A DNA stretch of 64,000 nt from Littorina saxatilis (Eukaryota; Mollusca; Gastropoda; Littorinimorpha; Littorinidae): positions 19,670,862 to 19,734,861 of the forward strand of contig NC_090253.1 in assembly GCF_037325665.1 (NCBI RefSeq), written 5' to 3'. The position numbers and the translations under genes are program-made. Shown here one piece after another: positions 1-11,429 of this stretch. Each line of letters opens with the position of its first letter. Positions within the stretch are counted from its first letter, which is position 1. The notes beneath the pieces are model-generated. The model worked only from the letters and a program-made list of their open reading frames with translations, was not told the origin of the DNA and did no database searches.

Positions 1-749
1 CCGCCGCTGGACTACAGACGTTCGGAAGAACCCAGTCCACATCAAGAAAGAAGAAGAAGAAGAACAAAAGCACAAAAAAGCCCATCAGTAATGCTTCAAA
101 TTTGTCTGACATGAAACAGGAACAACAAATACTAAATATAAGTTATTATATAAAGCAACATGCAGTACCATAAACAAGCTAACTACTGCTAAGAGAGAAA
201 ACAACAACTTGCAAAGTCGTAGCACTACCTCATGCTGGACCAAATGCAGTGATAACTACTGCTGGTAGTACGAAGACGAGTTGTGCTATGTCTGGACTTT
301 GCACTGTTTGATAATCAAATAAAACTGCAACAATATGAGCCTACAAAATGCCAGTAAAACCTGTGGTTAGATTGTGATGAATATGGGTGAGAGAAAAACA
401 GACTCGCTCTTGACTTACCAGCACTAGGAAACGATCGAACAGGACTGTTTCTAATGTGAAAGTTGAAAATGCTCTGGAGAATGTACGGGACATTACTCTA
501 ATTTAATATGCAATTTCTTCCTCCAGAATGACTTCCCTTCCACTGTGATTCTGCATTGATAAAAAATATAGACACACAGCAACAACATCTCTTTTAAAGT
601 TGTACTATATGTAAAGGAACTTACACCAGTATTATTGTTGTTTTTCGTTCTAATTTGCATGTTATAATTTGTCCGGTAAAAGTAATAAATAAACAAAATA
701 CTGATAGTTAAACAAATAAAATTACATCTGACAGCTTCATTTCTATGTT
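1..749. other. Left flank of the array, no gene recognised
   Basis: AT-rich sequence with no open frame that resembles a known protein. A short GAA-rich stretch near positions 46-66 resembles the 3' tail of the GAA-tailed SINEs found elsewhere in the window, so a SINE may end here; too little of it is visible to be sure. Confidence 0.4.
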
Positions 750-1054
750 CATGGGAGGTAACTGTAGCAATAATCAGTGTTGAGGCTTCAACAGTACCGA
801 GTAGCCTTACTTGATCATATGTTCATAAATGAAATGATTCGGTCTTCTTGATAATTAAGGAATAGTTTGAGATAAACTAAGAAAAAGAATAGTTGATAAA
901 TCAACACATGGAAGTAATACAGCATAACATTATCTTGCTGCATGTTCACAGAAGTTTCAAAAGTGACTTTTAATCAGAACCTATTTTGTTAAAACGTTTT
1001 CGTAAACGTCCTGGATGTGCACCGCTTATAAATGTCCTATACCAGTATATGAGT

Positions 1055-1359
1055 GGAGCATCGTGTCTCAGTAAGGTTGTACTCATCTGAACGCGGTCGC
1101 TGGATGAACATCAAATCGGCTGACCAGTTTAGGTTTCGAAGTCCCTCTTACACTGTTCCGTTTCTGGAACTCCCGCTGCCTCGTCGCACGGTTGAGTTCC
1201 GATTCCAAATATTCCTCTATCAGTTAGAGATGATTTGGGTACTGTGGTTGTCTTCTGGCTTCCTAGCTAGGCAAAATTCGTAAGCGGGGAAGTTGGGGAA
1301 AACTCTCTCAAAATTGGATGCTCCGTAGTGGCACTGCATGGGGCAGTTTGCCATCTTTT
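1055..1359 (+). ncRNA. 7SK-like RNA gene, copy 1
   Basis: Leftmost copy. The TATA box lies at 1026-1033. The end octamers GGAGCATC and GATGCTCC are perfectly complementary and the 3' hairpin is intact, followed by a T-run from 1356. Its upstream spacer is visibly diverged from the other monomers, but about 280 nt of core from position 1075 on is nearly identical to them. It lacks three bases in the loop of the small hairpin after the 5' end. Confidence 0.6.
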
Positions 1360-1388
1360 TTTTTCCTTTTCTCTACGAGCGCAAAACA

Positions 1389-1572
1389 ATAATAATAATA
1401 ATAATAATAAATAACTTTTCTATAGCGCGAGTCCCATCAATTGGCTCCAGGCGCTTTACAAATTCATTATAGAATAAACTAGCACAAATCAACAAGCATA
1501 CAAAGCATACATTTAACTGAGACATAACACCAAGAACCCAAGCACTAAGCAAAACTTAGCGTACAATGTTAA

Positions 1573-1614
<42 letters not shown>

Positions 1615-2740
1615 GCACGCGCACACACAAAGATACCATTGACAAAGAGACCATAAAGCACATACAGGGTAGAGAGTTCCAAAACAGAATAGAGTTGTGG
1701 AGAGTCTACTCAGGCTAAGCAAAGGCTTTACGAAACAGGTATGTTTTGAGTTGGGTTTTGAAGGAGGAAAGGCTGCTGGAATCACGGATAGAACTTGGAA
1801 GCGAGTTCCAGACGGTCGGAATCTGGTACCTAAAGGTTCTTTCACCAAAGGTCTTGGTCCTGGTTTTGGGGATGCGAAGGAGTTTTTCAGAGGAGGATCT
1901 GAGAGAACGGGATGGCTCGTAGATACTGAGGGAATGGGACAAATAGGGGGGGAGTGATTTCTCAAAACAGCGGTACCCTAACAGAGCGAGCTTGTACTCG
2001 ATTCTTTACTTCATAGGAAGCCAGTGAAGGGTGGTAAGTAGGGGAGTGACATGGTCTTTCTTAGACTTCTGCAGAATGAGCCTTGCAGCACTGTTCTGGA
2101 CTCTCTGTAAGCGATCAAGTTCTTCAGTGGGGAGGCCGGCAAGCAATGAGTTGCAGTAGTCAAGTCGACTCAGGATCAGAGAGGAGACAAGTTGAACAGT
2201 GGCTTGGAGTGTCAGGAATGATCTGACAGAGGAAATCTTGCGCAACTCAAAAAAGGCACATTTACAAACAAAACTAATGTGTTTTTGCATTGTCAGAGCA
2301 GAGTCCAGGTACACGCCTAGGTCCTTAACAGCGGTTTGGGAAACAATCTGAGTGTCGCCTATTGTCAGGGAAGTACAGTCAATCTGATTTAAAGCATGCC
2401 TTGAGCCTGACAGCATCACCTCAGTTTTTGAGTCATTCAGCTTGAGTTTATTGTCTATCATCCAGTCTTTAACTGACTCAATGCAGCGCTCAGTGTTTTT
2501 AACCACTTTTGGAAAATCACTGGGGGGAGCAGAATCCTCTATTTGGGTGTCGTCGGCATACTTGTGGTGTTCGCAGCCATGCCTCGAGATGACGTCAGAT
2601 AGGTCCTGTGTATATAGTGTAAACAGAACCGGGCCTAGAACAGAGCCCTGAGGTACTCCATGCTTCAGGGGAACAGGGTATGATTCTTTTTGACCTATTT
2701 GTACTCTTTGAAAGCGTTCAGAGAGATAAGCGTTCAGCAA
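1389..2740 (-). mobile_element. L2/CR1-like LINE 3' fragment in the spacer of monomer 1
   Basis: Minus-strand LINE piece with the C-terminal half of a reverse transcriptase. The frame reads from about 2740 to 1715 and carries GVPQGSVLGP and the catalytic YADD, then a typical distal segment with VWNSLPSSIRDS and SSFKTQLKTYLF. One in-frame TAA (2004-2006) interrupts it; otherwise the frame is the same on both sides. The 3' untranslated part has a (CA)n tract at about 1577-1627 and ends in (TTA)n repeats near 1389-1410, the usual tail of this group. The 5' part, including endonuclease and palm motif A, is missing. Array spacer resumes at about 2748. Confidence 0.85.
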
Positions 2741-3249
2741 AAAAAACCCAGCTGTTGGATTATTATATTTGAATGATGGCTTTGGGAGATAATTAATACA
2801 TTTTATTACCTGGGAATGAGAAAGAGACAATCAGTTTATGAAAGGATGGGTAAGGGATGGATATGGATCGACGGAGCGGGTCACGTTATTCGTGATTTTC
2901 TGAAATTCTTATTCAGCTGAAAATAATGATTATTATATATATTTTTTGGGAGATAACTGTAGCAATCACCAGTGTTGATGCTTCAACGGTACCGAGTAGC
3001 CTTACTTGATCAAATGTTCATAAATGAAAAGGAACGATCTTCTTAATAATTGAGCAATAGTTTGAGGTAAACTAAGAAACTGAATAGTTGAAAAGTAAAC
3101 ATTTGCAGGTAATACAGCATAACTTTATCTTGCTGCATGCTCACAGAAGTTTGAAAAATGACTTTTAATCAGAACACATTTTGTTAAAACTTTTCGGCAA
3201 ATGTCCTGGATGTGCACTGCTTATAAATGTGCTATACCAGTACATTAGT

Positions 3250-3557
3250 GGAGCATCGTGTCTGAGTAATAAGGTTGTACTCATCTGAACGCGGTCGCTG
3301 GATGAACATCAAATCGGCTGACCAGTTTAGGTTTCGAAGTCCCTCTTACACTGTTCCGTTTCTGGAACTCCCGCTGCCTCGTCGCACGGTTGAGTTCCGA
3401 TTCCAAATATTCCTCTATCAGTTAGAGATGATTTGGGTACTGTGGTTGTCTTCTGGCTTCCTAGCTAGGCAAAATTCGTAAGCGGGGAAGTTGGGGAAAA
3501 CTCTCTCAAACTTGGATGCTCTGTAGTGGGACTGCATGGGGCAGTTTGCCATCTTTT
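3250..3557 (+). ncRNA. 7SK-like RNA gene, copy 2
   Basis: TATA box at 3221-3228. The 3' partner of the end stem is GATGCTCT, which leaves a G-U pair at the terminus, and the left arm of the 3' hairpin has GGGACTGC instead of GGCACTGC. T-run from 3554. Confidence 0.6.
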
Positions 3558-4115
3558 TTTTTGTTGCTCTACGAGCGGAAAACAATTAATTACTTTTTAA
3601 TGTGAAAAAAAGACCAGCTGTTGGATTATTATATTCGAATGATGGCTTTGGGAGATAATTAATACATTTTATTACCTGGGAATGAGAAAGAGACAATCAG
3701 TTTATGAAAGGATGGGTAAGGGATGGATATGGATCGACGGAGCGGGTCACGTTATTCTTGATTTTCTGAAATTCTTATTCAACTGAAAATAATGATTATT
3801 ATATATATTTTTTGGGAGATAACTGTAGCAATCACCAGTGTTGATGCTTCAACGGTACCGAGTAGCCTTACTTGATCAAATGTTCATAAATGAAAAGGAA
3901 CGATCTTCTTAATAATTGAGCAATAGTTTGAGGTAAACTAAGAAACTGAATAGTTGAAAAATAAACATTTGCAGGTAATACAGCATAACCTTATCTTGCT
4001 GCATGCTCACAGAAGTTTGAAAAATGACTTTTAATCAGAACACATTTTGTTAAAACTTTTCGGCAGATGTCCTAGATGTGCACTGCTTATAAATGTCCTA
4101 TACCAGTACATTAGT

Positions 4116-4423
4116 GGAGCATCGTGTCTGAGTAATAAGGTTGTACTCATCTGAACGCGGTCGCTGGATGAACATCAAATCGGCCGACCAGTTTAGGTTT
4201 CGAAGTCCCTCTTACACTGTTCTGTTTCTGGAACTCCCGCTGCCTCGTCGCACGGTTGAGTTCCGATTCCAAATATTCCTCTATCAGTTAGAGATGATTT
4301 GGGTACTGTGGTTGTCTTCTGGCTTCCTAGCTAGGCAAAATTCGTAAGCGGGGAAGTTGGGGGAAACTCTCTCAAACTTGGATGCTCCGTACTGGCACTG
4401 CATGGGGCAGTTTGCCATCTTTT
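4116..4423 (+). ncRNA. 7SK-like RNA gene, copy 3
   Basis: End stem and 3' hairpin are both fully complementary; short T-run from 4420. The following spacer contains the ~880 bp repeat at 4477-5365. Confidence 0.62.
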
Positions 4424-4476
4424 TTGCTCTACGAGCGCAAAACAATTAATTACTTTTTAATGTGAACAAATACAAA

Positions 4477-5243
4477 CAAGTCGCGTAAGGCGAAATTACT
4501 ACATTTAGTCAAGCTGTGTAACTCACAGAATGAAACTGAACGTAGTCCGCCGCTAGTGCAAAAGGCAGTGAAAGTGACGAGACTGTTTGGCGCAGCAGCG
4601 GTTGCCCTGTGCTTCATAGCACGCTTTACTGTACCTCTCTTCGTTTTAACTTTCTGAGCGTGTTTTTAATCCAAACATATCATATCTATATGTTTTTGGA
4701 ATCAGGAACCGACAAGGAATAAGATGAAATAGTTTTTAAAACGATTTCGGAAATTTAATTTTAATCATAGTTTTTATATTTTTAATTTTCAGAGCTTGTT
4801 TTTAATCCAAATATAACATATTTATATGTTTTTGGAATCAGAAAATGATGAAGAATAAGATAAACGTAATTTGGATCGTTTTAAAAACAATTTTTTTTTT
4901 TACAATTTTCAGATTTTTAATGACCAAAGTCATCAATTAATTTTTAAGCCACCAAGCTGAAATGCAATACCAAAGTCCGGCCTTTGTCGAAGATTGCTGG
5001 GCCACAATTTCATTCACTTTGATTGAAAAATGAGGGTGTGACAGTGCCGCCTCAACTTTTACAAAAAGCCGGATATGACGTCATCAAAGGTATTTATCGA
5101 AAAAAAGAAAAAAACATCCGGGCATATCATTCCCAGGAACTTTCATGTCAAATTTCACAAAGATCGGTCCAGTAGTTTGGTCTGAATCGCTCTACACACA
5201 CACACAGACAGACAGACAGACACACACACACACTCACACACAT

Positions 5244-5283
<40 letters not shown>

Positions 5284-5365
5284 ACATGCACATACACCAC
5301 AACCCTCGTCTCGATTCCCCCCTCTACGTTAAAACATTTAGTTAAAACTTGACTAAATGTAAAAA
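4477..5365 (+). mobile_element. ~880 bp non-autonomous repeat (CGCGTAAGG family) in array spacer
   Basis: Starts CAAGTCGCGTAAGGCG and ends CTTGACTAAATGTAAAAA. CATTTAGTCAAG near the start is the inverse of the terminal CTTGACTAAATG, and the last 30 bp hold a near-palindrome of these motifs. An internal ~140 bp direct duplication (around 4655-4780 and 4790-4865) and a CA-rich tract at 5194-5290 are visible. It encodes nothing recognisable. The empty site is preserved in the last monomer (26430-26455), which fixes the borders to an A-rich stretch. Other copies lie at 6231-7087, 39297-40692 (minus), 42880-44475 (minus) and 46960-47835. The superfamily is not known to me. Confidence 0.85.
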
Positions 5366-5841
5366 TGACCAGCTGTTGGATTATTATATTTGAATGATGG
5401 CTTTGGGAGATAATCAATACATTTTATTACCTGAGAATGAGAAAGAGACAATCAGTTTATGAAAGGATGGGTAAGGGATGGATATGGATCGACGGAGCGG
5501 GTCACGTTATTCGTGATTTTCTAAAATTCTTATTCAGCTGAAAATAATGATTATTATATATATTTTTTGGGAGATAACTGTAGCAATAATCAGTGTTGAT
5601 GCTTCAACAGTACCGAGTAGCCTTACTTGATCAAATGTTCATAAATGAAAAGGAACGATCTTCTTAATAATTGAGCAACAGTGTGAGGTAAACTAAGAAA
5701 CTGAATAGTTGAAAAGTGAACATTTGGAAGTGGTAAAGCATAACCTTAGCTTGTTGCATGTTCACAGAAGATGGAAAAATGACTTTTAATCAGAACACAT
5801 TTTGTTAAAACTTTTCGGCAAATGTCCTGGATGTGCACTGC

Positions 5842-5849
5842 TTATAAAT
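5842..5849 (+). promoter_or_regulatory. TATA box of prototype RNA gene copy 4
   Basis: TTATAAAT placed 29 bp before the conserved 5' end GGAGCATC. The same box sits at the same distance in the other copies. A TATA box at this distance in front of a unit ending in a T-run fits a type 3 Pol III promoter (U6/7SK style). A proximal sequence element should lie about 20-40 bp further upstream, but I cannot identify one by eye. Confidence 0.6.
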
Positions 5850-5870
5850 GTGCTATACCAGTACATTAGT

Positions 5871-6178
5871 GGAGCATCGTGTCTGAGTAATAAGGTTGTA
5901 CTCATCTGAACGCGGTCGCTGGATGAACATCAAATCGGCTGACCAGTTTAGGTTTCGAAGTCCCTCTTACACTGTTCCGTTTCTGGAACTCCCGCTGCCT
6001 CGTCGCACGGTTGAGTTCCGATTCCAAATATTCCTCTATCAGTTAGAGATGATTTGGGTACTGTGGTTGTCTTCTGGCTTCCTAGCTAGGCAAAATTCGT
6101 AAGCGGGGAAGTTGGGGAAAACTCTCTCAAACTTGGATGCTCCGTAGTGGCACTGCATGGGGCAGTTTGCCATCTTTT
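5871..6178 (+). ncRNA. 7SK-like RNA gene, copy 4 (prototype)
   Basis: Best-preserved copy. (1) The 5' octamer GGAGCATC (5871-5878) is the exact reverse complement of GATGCTCC (6136-6143); human 7SK closes in the same way with GGATGTG and CACATCC. (2) Five bases later comes a hairpin (6149-6171) with arms GGCACTGC and GCAGTTTGCC around loop ATGGG; the 7SK 3' hairpin has arms GGCGCTGC and GCAGTCTGCC. (3) A T-run follows from 6175. (4) A 5' hairpin (5914-5944) has GGTC paired with GACC and an unpaired T just before GACC, at the place of the GAUC/GAUC HEXIM-binding stem and its bulged U in 7SK. (5) Length is ~308 nt against 331 in human. In animals 7SK holds P-TEFb inactive with HEXIM and LARP7. 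The match is structural; overall sequence similarity is low, so the name is an inference. Confidence 0.65.
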
Positions 6179-6230
6179 TTGCTCTACGAGCGCAAACAAT
6201 TAATTACTTTTTAATGTGAACAAATACAAA

Positions 6231-7087
6231 CAAGTCGCGTAAGGCGAAATTACTACATTTAGTCAAGCTGTGGAACTCACAGAATGAAACTGAACGCACT
6301 GCATTTTTTCACAATGACCGTAGTCCGCCGCTTGTGCAAAACGGAGTGAAACTGACGAGCCTGTTCAGCGCGGTAGTGGTTTCGCTGTGCTGAATAGCAC
6401 GCTTTTCTGTACCTCTCTTCGTTTGAACTTTCTGAGCGTGTTTTTAATCCAAAAATATCATATCTATATGTTTTTGGAATCAGGAACCGACAAGGAATAA
6501 GATGAAATTGTTTTTAAATCGATTTCGGAAATTTATTTTTGATCATAATTTTTATATTTTTAATTTTCAGAGCTTGTTTTTAATCCAAATATGACATATT
6601 TATATGTTTTTTGAATCAGGAAATGATGTAGAATAAGATGAACGTAAATTTGGATCGTTTTATATAAAAACAATTTATTACTATTTTCAGATTTTTAATG
6701 ACCAAAGTCAGTAATTAATTTTTAAGCCACCAAGCTGAAATGCAATACCGACGTCCGGCCTTCGTCGAAGATTGCTTTACAAAAATTTCAAACAATTTTA
6801 TTGAAAAATGAGGGTGTGACAGTGCCGCCTCAACTTTTACAAAAAGCCGGATATGACGTCATCAAAAGTATTTATCGAAAAAATGAAAAAAATGTCCGGG
6901 GAATTAAATTCCCAGGAACTCTCATGTCAAAGTTCATAAAGATCAGTCCGGTAGTTTGGTCTGAATCGCTCTACACACACACACACGCACAGACAGACAG
7001 ACAGACACACACACATACACCACGACCCTCGTCTCGATTCCCCCTCTATGTTAAAAAATTTAGTCAAAACTTGACTGAATGTAAAAA
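6231..7087 (+). mobile_element. Second CGCGTAAGG-family copy in array spacer
   Basis: Sits at the same spacer position as the copy at 4477 but differs from it by several indels, for example an extra 30 bp near 6295-6325 and a shorter CA tract. The flanking RNA cores are nearly identical, so the inserts have diverged while the cores stayed alike. Confidence 0.85.
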
Positions 7088-7592
7088 TGACCAGCTGTTG
7101 GATTATTATATTTGAATGATGGCTTTGGGAGATAATCAATACATTTTATTACCTGAGAATGAGAAAGAGACAATCAGTTTATGAAAGGATGGGTAAGGGA
7201 TGGATATGGATCGACGGTGCGGGTCACGTTATTCGTGATTTTCTGAAATTCTTATTCAGCTAAAAATAATGATTATATATATTTTGTGTGTGGAGATAAC
7301 TGTAGCAATCATCAGTGTTGATGCTTCAACAGTACCGAGTAACCTTACTTGATCAAATGTTCATAAATGAAAAGGAACGATCTTCTTAATAATTGAGCAA
7401 CAGTTTGAGGTAAACCAAGAAACTGAATAGCTGAAAAGTGAACATTTGGAAGTGATAAAGCATAACATTATCTTGCTGCATGTTCACAGAAGTTTGAAAA
7501 ATGACTTTTAATCAGAACACATTTTGTTAAAACTTTTCGGCAAATGTCCTGGATGTGCACTGCTTATAAATGTGCTATACCAGTACATTAGT

Positions 7593-7900
7593 GGAGCATC
7601 GTGTCTGAGTAATAAGGTTGTACTCATCTGAACGCGGTCGCTGGATGAACATCAAATCGGCTGACCAGTTTAGGTTTCGAAGTCCCTCTTACACTGTTCC
7701 GTTTCTGGAACTCCCGCTGCCTCGTCGCACGGTTGAGTTCCGATTCCAAATATTCCTCTATCAGTTAGAGATGATTTGGGTACTGTGGTTGTCTTCTGGC
7801 TTCCTAGCTAGGCAAAATTCGTAAGCGGGGAAGTTGGGGAAAACTCTCTCAAACTTGGATGCTCTGTAGTGGCACTGCATGGGGCAGTTTGCCATCTTTT
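7593..7900 (+). ncRNA. 7SK-like RNA gene, copy 5
   Basis: Intact 3' hairpin; the end stem closes with GATGCTCT (one G-U). T-run from 7897. Followed by a short spacer without SINE. Confidence 0.62.
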
Positions 7901-8458
7901 TTTTTTGTGCTCTACGAGCGCAAAACAATTAATTACTTTTTAATGTGAAAAAAAGACCAGCTGTTGGATTATTATATTTGAATGATGGCTTTGGGAGATA
8001 ATTAATACATTTTATTACCTGGGAATGAGAAAGAGACAATCAGTTTATGAAAGGATGGTTAAGGGATGGATATGAATCGACGGAGCGGGTCACGTTATTC
8101 TTGATTTTCTGAAATTCTTATTCAGCTGAAAATAATGATTATTATATATATTTTTTGGGAGATAACTGTAGCAATCACCAGTGTTGATGCTTCAACGGTA
8201 CCGAGTAGCCTTACTTGATCAAATGTTCATAAATGAAAAGGAACGATCTTCTTAATAATTGAGCAATAGTTTGAGGTAAACTAAGAAACTGAATAGTTCA
8301 AAAGTAAACATTTGCAGGTAATACAGCATAACCTTATCTTGCTGCATGCTCACAGAAGTTTGAAAAATGACTTTTAATCAGAACACATTTTGTTAAAACT
8401 TTTCGGCAAATGTCCTGGATGTGCACTGCTTATAAATGTGCTATACCAGTACATTAGT

Positions 8459-8768
8459 GGAGCATCGTGTCTGAGTAATAAGGTTGTACTCATCTGAACG
8501 CGGTCGCTGGATGAACATCAAATCGGCTGACCAGTTTAGGTTTCGAAGTCCCTCTTACACTGTTCCGTTTCTGGAACTCCCGCTGCCTCGTCGCACGGTT
8601 GAGTTCCGATTCCAAATATTCCTCTATCAGTTAGAGATGATTTGGGTACTGTGGTTGTCTTCTGGCTTCCTAGCTAGGCAAAATTCGTAAGCAGGGAAGT
8701 TGGGGAGACTCTCTCAAACTTGGATGCTCCGGCAGTGGCACGGCATGGGGCAGTTTGCCATCTCTTTT
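8459..8768 (+). ncRNA. 7SK-like RNA gene, copy 6
   Basis: Left arm of the 3' hairpin reads CGGC instead of CTGC, creating one mismatch; the right arm is still GCAGTTTGCC. T-run begins at 8765 after TCTC. First copy followed by a SINE-bearing spacer. Confidence 0.58.
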
Positions 8769-8937
8769 TTGCTCTACGACCGCAAAACAATTAATTACTT
8801 TTTAATGTGAAAAAAAGACAAGCTGTTGGATTATTATATTTGAATGATGGGTTTGGGAGATAATTAATACATTTTATTACCTGGGAATGAGAAAGAGACA
8901 ATCAGTTTGTGAAAGGATGGATATGGATCGACGGAGC

Positions 8938-9314
8938 AGGGCGGGGATGTAGCTCAGTCGGTAGCGCGCTGGATTTGTATCCAGTTGGCCGCTGTCAGCG
9001 TGAGTTCGTCCCCACGTTCGGCGAGAGATTTATTTCTCAGAGTCAACTTTGTGTGCAGACTCTCCTCGGTGTCCGAACACCCCCGTGTGTACACACAAGA
9101 CCAAGTGCGCACGAAACAGATCCTGTAATCCATGTCAGAATTCGGTGGGTTATAGAAACACGAAAATATCCAGCATGCTTCCTCCGAAAACGGCGTATGG
9201 CTGCCTAAATGGCGGGGTAAAAAACGGTCATACACGTAAAATTCCACTCGTGCAAAAAAACACGAGTGTACGTGGGAGTTTCAGCCCACGAACGCAGAAG
9301 AAAAAGAAGAAGAA
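8938..9314 (+). mobile_element. tRNA-derived SINE in array spacer, copy 1 of 10
   Basis: Flanked by the 12 bp duplication GATCGACGGAGC (8926-8937 and 9315-9326). The head begins GGGGATGTAGCTCAGTCGG (A-box like) with a B-box like GAGTTCGTCCC ~45 bp later; the body is shared with the GAA-tailed SINEs at 49231, 58098 and 63407; the tail is GAA repeats. The head cannot form an acceptor stem, so it is not a working tRNA gene. SINE-less monomers show the empty site with a single GATCGACGGAGC. Confidence 0.9.
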
Positions 9315-9696
9315 GATCGACGGAGCGGGTCACGTTATTCGTGATTTTCTGAAAGTCTTATTCAGCTGAAAATAATGATTATTATATATTGGGAGATAAC
9401 TGTAAATAGCAATCATCAGTGTTGATGCTTCAACAGTACCGAGTAGCCTTACTTGATCAAATGTTCATTAATGAAAAGGAACTGTATCTTCTTAATAACT
9501 GAGCAATAGTTTGAGGTAAACTAAGAAACTGAATAGTTGAAAAGAACATTTGCAAGTAATACAGCATAACCTTAGCTTGCTGCATGTTCACAGAAGTTTG
9601 AAAAGTGACTTTTAATCAGAACACATTTTGTTAAAACTTTTCGGCAAATGTCCTGGATGTGCACTGCTTATAAATGTCCTATACCAGTACATTAGT

Positions 9697-10003
9697 GGAG
9701 CATCGTGTCTGAGTAATAAGGTTGTACTCATCTGAACGCGGTCGCTGGATGCACATCAAATCGGCTGACCAGTTTAGGTTTCGAAGTCCCTCTTACACTG
9801 TTCCGTTTCTGGAACTCCCGCTGCCTCGTCGCACGGTTGAGTTCCGATTCCAAATATTCCTCTATCAGTTAGAGATGATTTGGGTACTGTGGTTGTCTTC
9901 TGGCTTCCTAGCTAGGCAAAATTCGTAAGCGGGGAAGTTGGGTAGACTCTCTCAAACTTGGATGCTCCGGCAGTGGCACGGCATGGGCAGTTAGCCATCT
10001 TTT
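9697..10003 (+). ncRNA. 7SK-like RNA gene, copy 7
   Basis: Type B copy: 3' hairpin arms GGCACGGC and GCAGTTAGCC. One A-to-C change in the loop of the 5' hairpin (GATGCACATC). T-run from 10000. Confidence 0.55.
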
Positions 10004-10180
10004 TTTTGCTCTACGACCGCAAAACAATTAATTACTTTTTAATGTGAAAAAAAGACAAGCTGTACATGTTGGATTATTATATTTGAATGATGGGTTTGGG
10101 AGATAATTAATACATTTTATTACCTGGGAATGAGAAAGAGACAATCAGTTTGTGAAAGGATGGATATGGATCGACGGAGC

Positions 10181-10563
10181 AGGGCGGGGATGTAGCTCAG
10201 TCGGTAGCGCGCTGGATTTGTATCCAGTTGGCCGCTGTCAGCGTGAGTTCGTCCCCACGTTCGGCGAGAGATTTATTTCTCAGAGTCAACTTTGTGTGCA
10301 GACTCTCCTCGGTGTCCGAACACCCCCGTGTGTATACGCAAGCACAAGACCAAGTGCGCACGAAAAAGATCCTGTAATCCATGTCAGAGTTCGGTGGGTT
10401 ATAGAAACACGAAAATATCCAGCATGCTTCCTCCGAAAACGGCGTATGGCTGCCTAAATGGCGGGGTAAAAAACGATCATACACGTAAAATTCCACTCGT
10501 GCAAAAAACACGAGTGTACGTGGGAGTTTCAGCCCACGAACGCAGAAGAAGAAAGAAGAAGAA
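10181..10563 (+). mobile_element. tRNA-derived SINE in array spacer, copy 2
   Basis: Same junctions and target duplication as the copy at 8938, so it reached this monomer by array expansion and not by a new insertion. Confidence 0.9.
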
Positions 10564-10945
10564 GATCGACGGAGCGGGTCACGTTATTCGTGATTTTCTG
10601 AAAGTCTTATTCAGCTGAAAATAATGATTATTATATATTGGAAGATAACTGTAAATAGCAATCATCAGTGTTGATGCTTCAACAGTACCGAGTAGCCTTA
10701 CTTGATCAAATGTTCATTAATGAAAAGGAACTGTATCTTCTTAATAACTGAGCAATAGTTTGAGGTAAACTAAGAAACTGAATAGTTGAAAAGAACATTT
10801 GCAAGTAATACAGCATAACCTTAGCTTGCTGCATGTTCACAGAAGTTTGAAAAGTGACTTTTAATCAGAACACATTTTGTTAAAACTTTTCGGCAAATGT
10901 CCTAGATGTGCACTGCTTATAAATGTCCTATACCAGTACATTAGT

Positions 10946-11252
10946 GGAGCATCGTGTCTGAGTAATAAGGTTGTACTCATCTGAACGCGGTCGCTGGATG
11001 AACATCAAATCGGCTGACCAGTTTAGGTTTCGAAGTCCCTCTTACACTGTTCCGTTTCTGGAACTCCCGCTGCCTCGTCGCACGGTTGAGTTCCGATTCC
11101 AAATATTCCTCTATCAGTTAGAGATGATTTGGGTACTGTGGTTGTCTTCTGGCTTCCTAGCTAGGCAAAATTCGTAAGCAGGGAAGTTGGGGAGACTCTC
11201 TCAAACTTGGATGCTCCGGCAGTGGCACGGCATGGGCAGTTAGCCATCTTTT
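10946..11252 (+). ncRNA. 7SK-like RNA gene, copy 8
   Basis: Type B 3' hairpin, perfect end stem, T-run from 11249, SINE-bearing spacer downstream. Confidence 0.55.
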
Positions 11253-11429
11253 TTTTGCTCTACGACCGCAAAACAATTAATTACTTTTTAATGTGAAAAA
11301 AAGACAAGCTGTACATGTTGGATTATTATATTTGAATGATGGGTTTGGGAGATAATTAATACATTTTATTACCTGGGAATGAGAAAGAGACAATCAGTTT
11401 GTGAAAGGATGGATATGGATCGACGGAGC

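Noticed and set aside
3275-3481. Conserved 68-codon open frame (starting TTG, ending RQNS) in nearly every array monomer
   Set aside because: It lacks an ATG start, and the frame lies wholly within the proposed structured RNA. Its conservation is explained by that RNA; the copies with indels (13444, 23983) lose the frame.
5871-6178. Assignment of the array core to U1, U2, U4, U5 or U6 snRNA, 7SL or RNase P RNA
   Set aside because: No characteristic blocks of those RNAs as I recall them (for example no U6 ACAGAG box, no U1 5' end, no 7SL Alu fold); the end stem plus 3' hairpin fit 7SK best.
8942-9020. Functional tRNA gene in array spacers
   Set aside because: A- and B-box like sequences are present, but the 5' GGGGATG has no 3' partner and the sequence continues into the SINE body; it is a tRNA-derived SINE head.
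8909-9369. Repeated open frames of 97-108 codons on both strands of SINE-bearing spacers
   Set aside because: They run across the tRNA-like head, SINE body and GAA tail and recur only because the SINE was amplified with the array.
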